64,000 nucleotides of DNA from CAMLFJ01 sp035524955 (GTDB lineage Bacteria > Methylomirabilota > Methylomirabilia > Rokubacteriales > CSP1-6). Positions 40,924-49,153 of this stretch are shown piece after piece. The stretch is from assembly GCA_035524955.1 (NCBI GenBank), contig DATLFG010000072.1, positions 1 to 64,000 on the forward strand, written 5' to 3'. Below the pieces are notes generated by a model, which was not told the origin of the DNA, searched no databases, and worked only from the letters and a program-made list of their open reading frames with translations. The position numbers and the translations under genes were made by a program. Every line of letters starts with the position of its first letter. Within the stretch, counting starts at the first letter, position 1.

Positions 40924-42303
40924 ATGTCTATGCCGAGTCTCAAGATCGATCACGCGCGGTACATCCTGACCGTCGATCGCCAGCGTCGCATCATCGAGGA
41001 CGGCGCGATCCTGGTGGAGGGCGGCCGCATCCGCCGGGTCGGCAAGGCGGCCGAACTGGCCGACACGCGGGCCGACCGGGTGATCGACGGGCGCCACCTC
41101 GTGATCACCCCGGGCTTCCTGAACGGACACATGCACATCAGCTACGCGCATCCGGTGCGCGGCATCTTTCCCGACGAGCAGGCGAGCCCGCTGCTCCACG
41201 TCTTCAATCTGCAATCGGCGATGACCGAGGAGGAGGAGTACCACGCCACCCTGCTCGGCCTGGTGGAACTGGTCCGCAACGGGACGGTGTGCTTTCTCGA
41301 TCCGGGAAGCACGAAGTTCCCCGACGCGTGCCTGCAGGCCTACGAGGACGCGGGCATCCGCGTCGTGCTCGGAGAAGCGGTGACCGACCAGGACGCGCCG
41401 TGGAAGCTGCCGCGGTATCCGGCGTCGGAGGCGGTGGCCCGGACCACGTCGTGCATCGAGAAGTGGAACGGCCGGCTCGATGGGCGCATCCGGGCCTGGG
41501 CGATGCCGTTCTCCTACGAGACGTGCAGCGCCGCCCTGCTGCAGGCGCTCAAGCGGGCGGTGGACGAGCGCGGCACCGGGCTCACCCTGCACCACAACAG
41601 CGGGACCAAGGCGCGCCGGGACGCGGTGGCCCGCCACGGGCACAGCCCGACCGCGTATCTCGAGTCGATCGGGGTGGTGGGGCCGAACGTGCTGCTGGCC
41701 CACTGCCTGGGCCTCGACGAGGCGGAGGTCGACGTGGTGGCGCGGACGGGGACCGCGGTCGCGATGTGCCCGGTGACCGCGGCCAAGGGCGGCCGCGGCG
41801 TCGCCGAGCACGGGCGCATGCCCGAGCTTCTCGCCCGCGGCGTGAAGATCGCGCTCGGCTGCGACTCGCCCAACAACTCGAATCACCTCGACATGGTCCG
41901 CACCATGAACATGGCGGCCATCCAGTACAAGGACGCCCGCCAGGACACGCGCCAGGTCCCCGCGGAGACCGCGCTCGAGATGGCGACCATCGACGGCGCC
42001 CACGCGCTGGGCTGGAGCGACGAGCTGGGCTCGATCGAGGTGGGGAAGAAGGCCGACCTGGTCTGCTTCGACACCCTGCGCCCGGAATGGCAGGCGCTCT
42101 GGAATCCGGTCAACAATCTGGTCTACAACGCCGACGGGCGCAGCGTCCACACCGTGGTGATCGACGGGCGGGTCGTGGTGGACGCCTACCGGCAGACCTT
42201 CGTGGACGAGGCGGGCCTCTTCGCCCGGGTCCAGGAGATCGGCGAGCGGCTGCAGGCCCGCGCCGGTGTCTCCTTCCCGCGCTCGCGCTGGCCGATGAGC
42301 TGA
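40924..42303 (+). CDS. Amidohydrolase/deaminase of the AtzA-TrzN (cytosine deaminase-like) family
   Basis: 459 residues with a composite N/C-terminal beta sandwich around a TIM barrel. Metal ligands: NGHMHIS (His-x-His), LTLHHNSGTK, LAHCLGLDEAE and the Asp in LGCDSPNNSNHLDM. The C terminus has the sandwich return (GSIEVGKKADLVCFDT, VVIDGRVVVDAYR). Family members deaminate or dechlorinate heterocycles such as guanine, S-adenosylhomocysteine or s-triazines. NSG-T in the second His region and the lack of the usual Glu nearby leave the substrate open. Transcribed from its own promoter. Confidence 0.9.
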   Translation: MSMPSLKIDHARYILTVDRQRRIIEDGAILVEGGRIRRVGKAAELADTRADRVIDGRHLVITPGFLNGHMHISYAHPVRGIFPDEQASPLLHVFNLQSAMTEEEEYHATLLGLVELVRNGTVCFLDPGSTKFPDACLQAYEDAGIRVVLGEAVTDQDAPWKLPRYPASEAVARTTSCIEKWNGRLDGRIRAWAMPFSYETCSAALLQALKRAVDERGTGLTLHHNSGTKARRDAVARHGHSPTAYLESIGVVGPNVLLAHCLGLDEAEVDVVARTGTAVAMCPVTAAKGGRGVAEHGRMPELLARGVKIALGCDSPNNSNHLDMVRTMNMAAIQYKDARQDTRQVPAETALEMATIDGAHALGWSDELGSIEVGKKADLVCFDTLRPEWQALWNPVNNLVYNADGRSVHTVVIDGRVVVDAYRQTFVDEAGLFARVQEIGERLQARAGVSFPRSRWPMS

Positions 42304-42485
42304 GCGCTCGGGAGGACGACCGCGCCCGGGAAGGGCCACCCTGCCGCGTGGCACTCCGTCGGGGCCGAGACCCGCGCGGCCGGCGAGCGAGGCCGCTGAC
42401 CGGGAGCGCCCGGGGTACTGACACTTCCCAGCAGTCCGCGTCGACGTGCGTCTCGTAACTCTCTGATTTGTCGCGGCTCCTCTCG

Positions 42486-42501
42486 TGGTGCACGTCTTGC
42501 A
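42486..42501 (+). promoter_or_regulatory. Candidate sigma-54 (-24/-12) promoter ahead of the response regulator
   Basis: TGGTGCACGTCTTGCA matches the sigma-54 pattern TGGCAC-N5-TTGCA at the invariant GG (42487-42488) and GC (42499-42500), exactly 10 bases apart, and at the whole TTGCA. The start of transcription would be near 42512, about 50 nt before GTG 42562. The same bases form a GGTGCA/TGCACC inverted repeat, so a protein operator is the alternative. It lies in a 258-bp gap in which nothing else was recognised. Confidence 0.5.
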
Positions 42502-42561
42502 CCGAAATGCCGAGCCGGGGGCCACGACGTCCGGCCATTCGTGATGCCGAGGAGGCGACCA

Positions 42562-42936
42562 GTGTCGGAGCCGCGCATTCTGATAGTCGAGGACGAGACC
42601 AACGTCCGGGAGCTGGAGGCGGAGATCCTCCGGGAAGAGTGGGAGCACGTGGATACCGCGGTGGACGGGACGGACGCGCTGCGGCTCCTGGCCGAGAACG
42701 TCTACTCGGCGATCGTGAGCGATCTCGCGATGCCGAAGCTCGACGGCCGCGGACTCTTCCACGAGGTCGAGCGCCGCTACCCGGCCTCGCAGCGCCGGCT
42801 CGTGTTCGTCACCGGGTACGCGGAGGCCGAGGAGTACGACGAGTTCATCCGGCAGAGCGGCGTGCCCGTGGTCGCCAAGCCGTTCACCATCGCGGACCTG
42901 GTCGGCGCGGTACAGCGGGCGTTCTCGCCCGCCTGA
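42562..42936 (+). CDS. Single-domain response regulator (CheY-like)
   Basis: 124-residue receiver domain with no output domain. Acidic pocket EDE at residues 10-12, phosphoacceptor Asp54 in IVSDLAMPK, Thr84 in VFVTGY and Lys106 in VVAKPF are all present, so phosphorylation is expected. GTG 42562 is chosen over GTG 42541/ATG 42544 because GAGGAGG lies seven bases before it. The PAS/HisKA protein follows 13 bp later. Resembles the response regulator at 63 kb. Output must be through protein interaction. Confidence 0.92.
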   Translation: MSEPRILIVEDETNVRELEAEILREEWEHVDTAVDGTDALRLLAENVYSAIVSDLAMPKLDGRGLFHEVERRYPASQRRLVFVTGYAEAEEYDEFIRQSGVPVVAKPFTIADLVGAVQRAFSPA

Positions 42937-42949
42937 GCGGAGACCTGCG

Positions 42950-43618
42950 GTGCCCCGGGTCGAGCTGTCCCCCCAGCGCTATCGCGAGCTGGTCGAACAG
43001 AGTCGCGGCCTGATCTGCACGCACGATCTCGCCGGCGTCCTGCTCTCGGTCAACCGCGCCGCGGCGGACCGCCTCGGCTACGCGCCGGAGGAGCTGGTCG
43101 GCCGGAGCCTGGCCGACCTGCTCGCCCCCGCGGTCCGGCATCTCTTCCCGCAGTACCTCGACCGGATCCGGCGCGACGCCACCGATGAGGGGCTCATGCT
43201 CGTGGTGACGCGCGCGGGGGACGAGCGCATCTGGACCTACAGCAACGTGCGCGGCCGCGAGTCCGGCGGGACGGAGTACGTGCTGGGCCACGCCCACGAC
43301 ATCACCGACATCAAGCGGTCCGACGCGCGCGCCGGCGAGGCGGAGGCCCTGCGCTCCGTCGGCCAGCTCGCGCTCGCGACCGCCCACGAGATCAACAACC
43401 CGCTCACCGTGATCATGGCGAGTCTCCAGCTCATGGTGACGCGCGGGCAAGTGCCCGAGCCGGCCGCCGCCTACGTGCAACGCGCGATCAAGTCCGCCGA
43501 ACAGATCCGCGACATCGTCCGCAACATGTCCCGCATCACCCGCCTCGAGCTGTCCCGCCAGGCGCCCCAGCTGCCCGCCGTCCTCGACCTCAGCAAATCC
43601 AGCGCCCCCCGCGACTGA
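42950..43618 (+). CDS. PAS-HisKA protein lacking the ATPase domain
   Basis: 222 residues. A PAS domain (about 10-122; YRELVEQSRGLICTHDLAGVLLSVNRAA, GYAPEELVGRSLADLL, HAHDITDIKR) leads into a dimerisation/phosphoacceptor helix pair with the H-box LATAHEINNPLTVIMASLQL (His146). The protein then ends after about 75 residues; no N, G1 or G2 box of the HATPase_c domain exists, and no downstream frame on this strand continues it. It therefore could receive or pass phosphate but not autophosphorylate alone. GTG start, 13 bp after the response regulator. Confidence 0.85.
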   Translation: MPRVELSPQRYRELVEQSRGLICTHDLAGVLLSVNRAAADRLGYAPEELVGRSLADLLAPAVRHLFPQYLDRIRRDATDEGLMLVVTRAGDERIWTYSNVRGRESGGTEYVLGHAHDITDIKRSDARAGEAEALRSVGQLALATAHEINNPLTVIMASLQLMVTRGQVPEPAAAYVQRAIKSAEQIRDIVRNMSRITRLELSRQAPQLPAVLDLSKSSAPRD

Positions 43619-43626
43619 CCCCGGGG

Positions 43627-44487
43627 CTATCGGGCGAGGAGAAGGCAGGCGGCGCCGAGGCCGGCGAGGAGGGCGGCGGTGAGGCGGCGGGCGAGATCGG
43701 GCTCGCCGAAGAGCGCACGGCCAAGGAGAACGGCCAGCACCGCCGACATGCGACGGATCGCGTTCACGTAGGCCGCGGGCGCCATCGTGAGCGCGTGGGT
43801 CTGCATCCCGGTGCCGGCGACGCCGAGGAGTCCGTGGCTCACTAGGGTCAGCAGGTTGCGCGGGAGGAAGCTCGCGCCGAGCCCGCGCGGGTTGGTCACC
43901 AGCACGATCATGGTCGTGAGCGCGGCGGTCGCGCCGTGCGAGGCCACGAGGTAGCTGGGCGGCCCGAGGGCCAGCGCGGCCCAGCGGTCCACCGCGGCCA
44001 GGAAGCCCAGCAGGAACGCGGCGCCGAGCGTGTCGAGGGCATCGCGGCGCGCGAAGAGCACGCGCAGGCGGCCGAGCGGTCCCGTTCCACCAGGCCCGCC
44101 GGAGAGGTTGGCGGTCCCCGTCAGCGACAGGGCCAGGCCGATCCAGCCCAGCGGGCTCGGCCACCCGCCGGCGAGCAGCGCGTCCGGCAGGATGGTGAAG
44201 ATCGGGCTCAAGGCCAGGATCGGCCCGACGATCGAGATGTCGCCCCGCGCGCTGGCCCGCGCGAGCAGGCCGCTCATGCCGAGGACGAGCAGCGAGGACG
44301 CGGCGATGGCGGGCCAGGCGGCGCCGGGTCGCACGAACGCGTGGCCCGAGACCAGGAAGAAGGCGATCCACGCCGCGCAGGCCACGCCCTGGGTCCAGGC
44401 GACGATCACCAGCGGGGGAATGTCCCGCGCCCGTCCCTTCACGACGGCGAACTGCACGGCCTGGGTGAGCGCCGCGCCGAGCGACAA
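43627..44487 (-). CDS. EamA/DMT family permease
   Basis: About 286 residues with nine to ten membrane helices in two EamA halves (SLGAALTQAVQFAVVKGRARDIPPLV, GDISIVGPILALSPIFTILPDALL, AAYVNAIRRMSAVLAVLLGRALFGEPDLARRLTAALLAGLGAACLLL). The start is unclear: no ATG or GTG is in frame; TTG 44487 is used here, while CTG 44502 would give LIWFGLSLGAAL, a more typical EamA N terminus. Substrate unknown. It ends 9 bp from the stop of the convergent PAS-HisKA gene. Confidence 0.82.
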   Translation of the reverse strand: MSLGAALTQAVQFAVVKGRARDIPPLVIVAWTQGVACAAWIAFFLVSGHAFVRPGAAWPAIAASSLLVLGMSGLLARASARGDISIVGPILALSPIFTILPDALLAGGWPSPLGWIGLALSLTGTANLSGGPGGTGPLGRLRVLFARRDALDTLGAAFLLGFLAAVDRWAALALGPPSYLVASHGATAALTTMIVLVTNPRGLGASFLPRNLLTLVSHGLLGVAGTGMQTHALTMAPAAYVNAIRRMSAVLAVLLGRALFGEPDLARRLTAALLAGLGAACLLLAR

Positions 44488-44654
44488 CCCGAACCAGATC
44501 AGGTGAGGACCACGGGACAGGCCGGCCGAGCGCTCATCGATCCTCCGTCCGTCGGAGACCGTAGCCGAGGACTCGGCCGCGGGTCGATCGGGTAGACCCC
44601 CGCCGGGTCGTCACACGGCCGCTCTTCATCCACGACGAGACCGGGGCCTCGCGC

Positions 44655-44683
44655 TTGACGGGCTCCATCGCGACCCCTACATT
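44655..44683 (+). promoter_or_regulatory. Near-consensus sigma-70 promoter
   Basis: TTGACG (44655-44660), a 17-nt spacer and TACATT (44678-44683) precede the LLM gene. The -10 ends 17 bases before ATG 44701, with GGGAGG between, so the leader is about 10 nt. Best promoter match seen in the window. Confidence 0.65.
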
Positions 44684-44700
44684 GACGCCGGGAGGCATTC

Positions 44701-45714
44701 ATGGCGCGAGCGTCCTTCGGGCTGATCCTGGCGAACCGGGCCGTGGTGCTGGGTGCGATCCAGGCCCGCGATCTGATCGAGCTGTCGCAGCAGGCCGAGA
44801 CGTCCGGAGCCTTCGACGCGCTCTGGGTCGGCGACAGCCTCCTGGCCAAGCCGCGCCTCGAGGCGGTGGCCCTGCTCTCCGCGCTGGCCGGCGCCACCTC
44901 CCGGCTCAAGCTCGCGGTCGGCTGCCTCGCCACCTTCGTGCACCGCCAGCCGCTGCTGTTCGCCCAGCAGTGGGCGAGCCTCGACGTGCTCTCGGGCGGG
45001 CGCGCGTGGCTGGCGGTCTGCCTGGGCGGGCCCGACGAGCAGAGCGCCGCGCAGGCGCTCGAGCACAAGGTGATGGGTGTGCGCTCGAGCGAGCGCGTCG
45101 GGCGCATGGAGGAGGGCATCCAGATCCTCCGGAAGGTGTTCAGCGGGGAGAAGGTGTCGCACCAGGGCGCGTTCTACCAGTTCGAGGGTGTCAAGATCGA
45201 GCCGCGCCCGATGCAGCAGCCCTGCCCGATCTGGATCGCGAGCAACCCGACCGGCCTCACCTGGAAGGGCGGGGCCAGCGCCTCCGACGCGGCGGTGGAG
45301 CGCGGGTTCCGCCGGGTGGCCCGCCACGCCGACGGCTGGATGACCAACAAGGTGAGCCCGGCCCAGTTCCGCGAGCAGTGGGCGCGCATCGTGAAGATGG
45401 CGCGGGAAGAGGGGCGCAACGCGGACGCCCTCGGCAGCGCGCTCTACCACAACATCAACATCAACGAGGATCGGCAGCAGGCGCTCGAGGAAAGCAAGGC
45501 GTTCCTCGACACCTACTACACGTCCAGGTTCTCGCCCGCCTTCGTGGAGGGCTGGACGGTGGCGGGGAGCCCGGCCCAGTGCATCGCCGAGCTGCGCGAG
45601 TACGCCGACGCGGGCCTCACCCACGTCGCGCTGCGGCTCGCGTCGTGGGACCAGCGCGGCCAGCTCAAGCGGTTCCTGGCCGAGGTGGCGCCCGCCCTCG
45701 CGGGCGGCCGCTGA
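44701..45714 (+). CDS. LLM-class F420/flavin-dependent oxidoreductase
   Basis: 337-residue luciferase-like enzyme: FDALWVGDSLLAKPRLEAVALLSALAGATSRLKLAVGCLATF, QQWASLDVLSGGRAWLAVCLGG and CPIWIASNPTG...VARHADGWMTNKVSP are typical of the F420-dependent methylene-H4MPT reductase-like branch. Cofactor and substrate are unresolved. Monocistronic behind a strong promoter. It is followed by a 378-bp gap containing repeat copy B. Confidence 0.9.
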   Translation: MARASFGLILANRAVVLGAIQARDLIELSQQAETSGAFDALWVGDSLLAKPRLEAVALLSALAGATSRLKLAVGCLATFVHRQPLLFAQQWASLDVLSGGRAWLAVCLGGPDEQSAAQALEHKVMGVRSSERVGRMEEGIQILRKVFSGEKVSHQGAFYQFEGVKIEPRPMQQPCPIWIASNPTGLTWKGGASASDAAVERGFRRVARHADGWMTNKVSPAQFREQWARIVKMAREEGRNADALGSALYHNININEDRQQALEESKAFLDTYYTSRFSPAFVEGWTVAGSPAQCIAELREYADAGLTHVALRLASWDQRGQLKRFLAEVAPALAGGR

Positions 45715-45933
45715 CGGGCCCGTCACCGACCCCTCCGCTGGCGCTTGCCCCGGGGGTAGATCACCGCGGTCGCCCGGCGCGGCGCCGCCTCCTGATCGGG
45801 GCGATCCTCACGCGGCACGACGGCCGTGGGTCGCCACCAGCGCGACGTACAGGGAGAGTCCGCCTCGCGGGCGGTTCTGCGGGCGCCGTCTCGCCGCTGG
45901 ACCTTCCTCGGCGCCCGCGCGGAGCGGCTCGGG

Positions 45934-46096
45934 TCGGGATTGTGCGTCAACACATGCGCCACCCTCACCCCGACCCTCTCCCTCTCCTCCGAGGGAGAGG
46001 GAGCCGTTTCGATCGCCTCGCCCCCAGAGGGGTAGAGGGTCAGGGTGGGGGGGTGCATAGGACGCGGAACACGCGTTCGTGAATGGACCGGGCTAG
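45934..46096. repeat. Dispersed palindromic repeat, copy B
   Basis: About 163 bp with the same ends as copy A (TGCGTCAACACATGCGCCACC at the left with one base fewer in common; CGCGGAACACGCGTTCGTGA and GGGCTAG at the right) and a core of CCCTCACCCCGACCCTCTCC with an imperfect complement. It is longer than copy A by an insertion in the hairpin loop (GCCGTTTCGATCGCCTCGCC). The CTA in its last bases is the stop of the minus-strand endonuclease-fold gene. The rest of the gap 45715-45933 holds no gene I can support. Confidence 0.75.
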
Positions 46097-46878
46097 GAGG
46101 CTAGGTCGAGGATCATCGCGGCGTGGTCGCTGGCTGGGCGACCGGTGAGGCGGCCTGGGCGGCCCCAGGCGTAGCGGAAGCGGCGGAGCCGCGGCTGTAG
46201 CGCGCGATTGACGAAGGCCTGGTCGATCCGGAAGCCGTTGCCGGCGTTCGGGGAGAACCAGGTATAGGCGCGCGCGGCGCCCCGCAGGTGGCGATAGGCG
46301 TCGATCCAGCCCGCCGCGTCGAGCTCCCGCATCCAGCCGTCCTCGATCCGATTGAACGCGGGGACCTCCTCGTCGAGGCCGATGCGGCCCGAGTTCGTGT
46401 CGCCGACCAGCAGGGCGGGGGTGGCCCAGCGCCGCCGGGCGGTGGTGAGGACCGCGTCGAGGAACGGGTACTTGCGTCCGCCGGCCCGGTTGGGTACGTG
46501 CATCACGCCGAGGGCGAGCGGCTCCGGCGCCAGCACGCGCGCGAGCAGCCAGCGGCAGGGCTCCGTCGGAGCGCAGGGGAGTCGGAGCCGGCGCAGCGGC
46601 CAGCGGGAGGCCAGCAGCAGGCCGTTGACCCCGGGCCGCACCGGATCCGCCGTCGTCCACTGGTAGGGGAGCCCGCGGCGGGCCAGGTCGCGGGCCAGCT
46701 CCCCGCTGGGCGCGGTGCCGCGGAACTCGGCCAGCGCGACCGCGTCCGCCTCCCAGGCCGCGATCTGCCGCGCGATGGCGGCGGCGCGCACGCCGCCGCC
46801 CGCGCGGATGTTCCAGAAGACGACCCGCGTCCGGGATCGCGCTCCTTGTCGAGCCCGACTGCCTCGAGCCGGCGGCAC
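46093..46878 (-). CDS. Endonuclease/exonuclease/phosphatase (EEP) fold protein
   Basis: 261 residues of the DNase I/EEP superfamily. Metal and catalytic positions are visible: Asn in VVFWNIRAGG, Glu in VALAEFRG, His in GVMHVPN, LLVGDTNSGR (Asp/Asn) and the terminal ASDHAAMILDL (Asp-His). YTWFSPNAGNGFRIDQAFVN fits the family's C-terminal part. Substrate could be DNA, a nucleotide or a phospholipid. GTG 46878 is the only upstream start; no clear ribosome binding site, so the N terminus is uncertain. Stop codon lies within repeat copy B. Confidence 0.85.
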   Translation of the reverse strand: MPPARGSRARQGARSRTRVVFWNIRAGGGVRAAAIARQIAAWEADAVALAEFRGTAPSGELARDLARRGLPYQWTTADPVRPGVNGLLLASRWPLRRLRLPCAPTEPCRWLLARVLAPEPLALGVMHVPNRAGGRKYPFLDAVLTTARRRWATPALLVGDTNSGRIGLDEEVPAFNRIEDGWMRELDAAGWIDAYRHLRGAARAYTWFSPNAGNGFRIDQAFVNRALQPRLRRFRYAWGRPGRLTGRPASDHAAMILDLAS

Positions 46879-46881
46879 TTG

Positions 46882-46912
46882 TCGCAGAGCCCTCTCGCCC
46901 TTGACGGGGGAG
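46882..46912 (-). terminator. Hairpin downstream of ilvE
   Basis: GCCCTCTC and GAGAGGGC, separated by about ten bases, form an 8-bp stem just after the ilvE stop on the minus strand. No T-tract. It lies between ilvE and the endonuclease-fold gene on the same strand. Confidence 0.4.
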
Positions 46913-46923
46913 AGGGCGCGGGG

Positions 46924-47844
46924 TCAGACCGTGACGGGCTTGTAGACCGGCATCCGCCACTCGGGGAAGCGGCGGTCCACCCCGCGCACCACGTTCATGT
47001 AGGCGGTGAGCAGCCGCTGGGTGATGGGACCGACGCCGCCGTCGCCGAGCGGGAAACGGTCCACCGAGAGGATCGGGGTGATCTCGTAGCCGCTGCCGCA
47101 GAAGAAGGCCTCGTCGGCCACGTACAGCTCGGTGCGCGCGATGTCGCGCTCCACCACCTCCATGCCCAGCGCCGGCGCCACCGCGTCGATCAGGGTGGTG
47201 CGGGTGATGGACTCGAGGATGTCGCTGGTGATGGGCGGTGTCACGAGCTGGCCGCGACGCACCATGAAGAAGGTGGCGCCCGAGCCCTCCGCGACCGTGC
47301 CCTGCTGGTTCAGGAAGATCGGCGCGTCGTAGCCGTCGGCCTTGGCCTGGAGCGTGGCGAGCCGACCGTTCTGGTAGTTGGCGCCGCACTTGAGCCGGAT
47401 CGGGATCGCGTTGTCGCTGGTCCGCTGCCAGGAGGTGATGCAGCAGCGGAGCCCGTTGCCGTCGGTGATGCGGGCGCGACGCCGGGGATTGATGTAGAGC
47501 CCGGTCGGGGTGGTCGAGTCGAGCCCGGGGGCGGCCACGTAGGCCACCAGGTGCATGTGGACATCCTCGCGGATCTCGTTGCCGCGGAGCACGTCCCGGA
47601 CCGCCTCGTAGAGATCCATGTCGGTGTAGGACACCGTGAAGCGCATCATCTTCATGGACTCGCGCAGGCGCGCGAAGTGCTCGCCGAGGCGGAAGCAGTA
47701 GAGCTCGCCGTCGGCCTCGTTCCAGTACGCCCGCAGCCCCTCGAACACGTTGGTCGCGTAGAACACGGCCGCGCTGTTGACGGGCAGGACGGCCTCGGCC
47801 TGGGGGACCAGCCGCCCGTTCATCCAGATCTTGAGCTCTTTCAT
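46924..47844 (-). CDS. ilvE: Branched-chain amino acid aminotransferase
   Basis: PLP enzyme catalysing the last step of Leu, Ile and Val synthesis (and first step of degradation). 306 residues, typical length for the class IV fold. PLP Lys152 in IRLKCGANYQNG, NQQGTVAEGSGATFFMV, and the phosphate-binding TRTTLIDAVAPALGMEVVERDI are all present, as is FEGLRAY near the N terminus. AGGAATCC lies ahead of ATG 47844. Single gene; a GCCCTCT/AGAGGGC hairpin follows about 10 nt beyond the stop and may terminate it. Confidence 0.95.
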   Translation of the reverse strand: MKELKIWMNGRLVPQAEAVLPVNSAAVFYATNVFEGLRAYWNEADGELYCFRLGEHFARLRESMKMMRFTVSYTDMDLYEAVRDVLRGNEIREDVHMHLVAYVAAPGLDSTTPTGLYINPRRRARITDGNGLRCCITSWQRTSDNAIPIRLKCGANYQNGRLATLQAKADGYDAPIFLNQQGTVAEGSGATFFMVRRGQLVTPPITSDILESITRTTLIDAVAPALGMEVVERDIARTELYVADEAFFCGSGYEITPILSVDRFPLGDGGVGPITQRLLTAYMNVVRGVDRRFPEWRMPVYKPVTV

Positions 47845-47879
47845 CGCGATGGATTCCTCCCAGGTTCGAGGCCACTGCG

Positions 47880-48245
47880 CTGCGGCCCGACCGCAGAGAG
47901 AATATCACCGATGGCGGGCAGGTGGGAGAGGGGCCCGCGGGTGACCGCCGGGGCCTGGTCGGTGACGAAGTGGCCGGTGCCGGGCCGCGCCTCGAACCGG
48001 AAGGGGCCCGTGACGAAGTCGGCCGTGAAGTGAACCGCCGAGGGGCCGACGGTGGCGTCGCCCCGGTCGTGGCCGACCAGCTGGACGCTCTCCGGGTCCG
48101 GCAGCCGCGTCGGCCTGGTCCAGGATGTCCTGGACCAGCCGATCGATCGAGTGGGCGTCGAGGCTCTCGGCGGGATCCGCCGCGCCCCGGGAGAGTAGCC
48201 CCACTGGTCGGGCCCGACCCGCGGTAGCCGGCCTCGCCCGGGGCG
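47880..48245 (-). pseudogene. Remnant of an alpha/beta hydrolase gene
   Basis: The 434-bp gap between ilvE and the transglutaminase gene has no intact gene but translates, in two minus-strand frames, to pieces of an alpha/beta hydrolase: RVGPDQWGYSPGAR, then (other frame) DAHSIDRLVQDILDQADA, then SVQLVGHDRGDA (the nucleophile-elbow entry V-G-H-D-x-G) and finally AVHFTADFVTGPFRF and ARPGTGHFVTDQAPA, the catalytic His region. At least two frameshifts and a large internal deletion between the elbow and the His are implied. Confidence 0.75.
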
Positions 48246-48278
48246 GGGACGGCTCACCTGGCCGTGCCCGGCTGCGGC

Positions 48279-49085
48279 TCACCCTGCCGCCTCGGTCCAC
48301 ACCGTGAACTTGGTGAGCGTGGTGTTGCCGAACGAGGTGGTCAGCGCCACGTCCACCGCGTCGCGGCCACGGCCCATCAGCACCCGGCCGATGCGGGGCT
48401 CATTGTGCCGGGCGTCCAGCGTGTGCCAGCCGCCGCCCAGATAGACCTCGAACCAGGCCGAGAAGTCCATGGGGTTGGGATCCCGGGGCACGCCGATATC
48501 GCCCAGGTAGCCGGTGGCGTAGCGGGCCGGGATGTTGAGCGCGCGGAGGATCGTGATCGCGAGGTGCTGGAAGTCGCGGCAGACGCCCCGCCGCTCGGTG
48601 AAGACGTCGAAGGCGGTCTTGGTGGGCCGTGAGTACTGGTAGCCGAAGGTCACGTTCTTGTGCACCCAGTCCATCACCGCCTGCACGCGCTCCCAGGTCT
48701 CGGGTGTCTTGCCGAAGAGATCCCAGGCGATGGCGGTCATCCGGTCCACCTCGCAGTAGCGGCTCGCGAGCAGGTAGCGCAGGGACTCGGCAGGCAGCGC
48801 CGCCACCGGAACGACCGGCAGGGCCTCGATCGTGGGCTCGGGGCTCCCGCGGTCCGTCACCACGTTGTCGTAGCGGATCCGCAAGGTCCCGGCAGGCGCC
48901 ATCACCCGCGCGGCCCGGTTGCCGAACCAGTCCACGAAGCTCTCGACCGGGATCGCGGGCTCCACCACGATGCCCTCGGGCTGCTGCAACGCGGGCGCTA
49001 CCTCCGGACGGACGTAGAGCATCAGGAGCATCGTGGTGGGCTGGGGCACCTCGAAGATCAGCTCGTGCCCGATGCGGATCCGCAT
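48279..49085 (-). CDS. Transglutaminase-like protease-fold protein, Anbu-associated
   Basis: 268 residues. The N-terminal half (MRIRIGHELIFEVPQPTTMLLMLYV) is a beta-rich domain typical of COG1305 bacterial transglutaminases; the core has the nucleophile Cys169 in RRGVCRDFQHLAITILRAL and Asp224 in WHTLDARHNEPR. The position of the usual catalytic His (in xHAWxEVYL) is Ser209 here (DFSAWFEVYLGG); His227 could substitute, so activity is uncertain. It lies divergent from the Anbu gene with 68 bp between starts, the classic neighbourhood of that proteasome-like protein. Confidence 0.9.
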   Translation of the reverse strand: MRIRIGHELIFEVPQPTTMLLMLYVRPEVAPALQQPEGIVVEPAIPVESFVDWFGNRAARVMAPAGTLRIRYDNVVTDRGSPEPTIEALPVVPVAALPAESLRYLLASRYCEVDRMTAIAWDLFGKTPETWERVQAVMDWVHKNVTFGYQYSRPTKTAFDVFTERRGVCRDFQHLAITILRALNIPARYATGYLGDIGVPRDPNPMDFSAWFEVYLGGGWHTLDARHNEPRIGRVLMGRGRDAVDVALTTSFGNTTLTKFTVWTEAAG

Positions 49086-49134
49086 GGGGCCACGGTAATC
49101 CCCGCCGGTGGGGCGGTCAATCGCATCGCGGTTC

Positions 49135-49143
49135 TGGTAACAT
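49135..49143 (+). promoter_or_regulatory. Extended -10 element of the Anbu gene, probable leaderless start
   Basis: TGGTAACAT ends ten bases before ATG 49154, and there is no ribosome binding site. It lies in the 68-bp region between the divergent transglutaminase and Anbu genes. Confidence 0.42.
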
Positions 49144-49153
49144 ACCCCCGCAT

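Noticed and set aside
42487..42503. GGTGCA/TGCACC as a simple terminator of the upstream amidohydrolase
   Set aside because: Stem of only six pairs, about 180 bp after the stop, and no T-tract; the sigma-54 reading explains the bases better.
45723..46058. 111-codon minus-strand frame
   Set aside because: It runs through repeat copy B and has low-complexity sequence; its tail (TAVIYPRGKRQRRGR) is the only protein-like piece and matches nothing I know.
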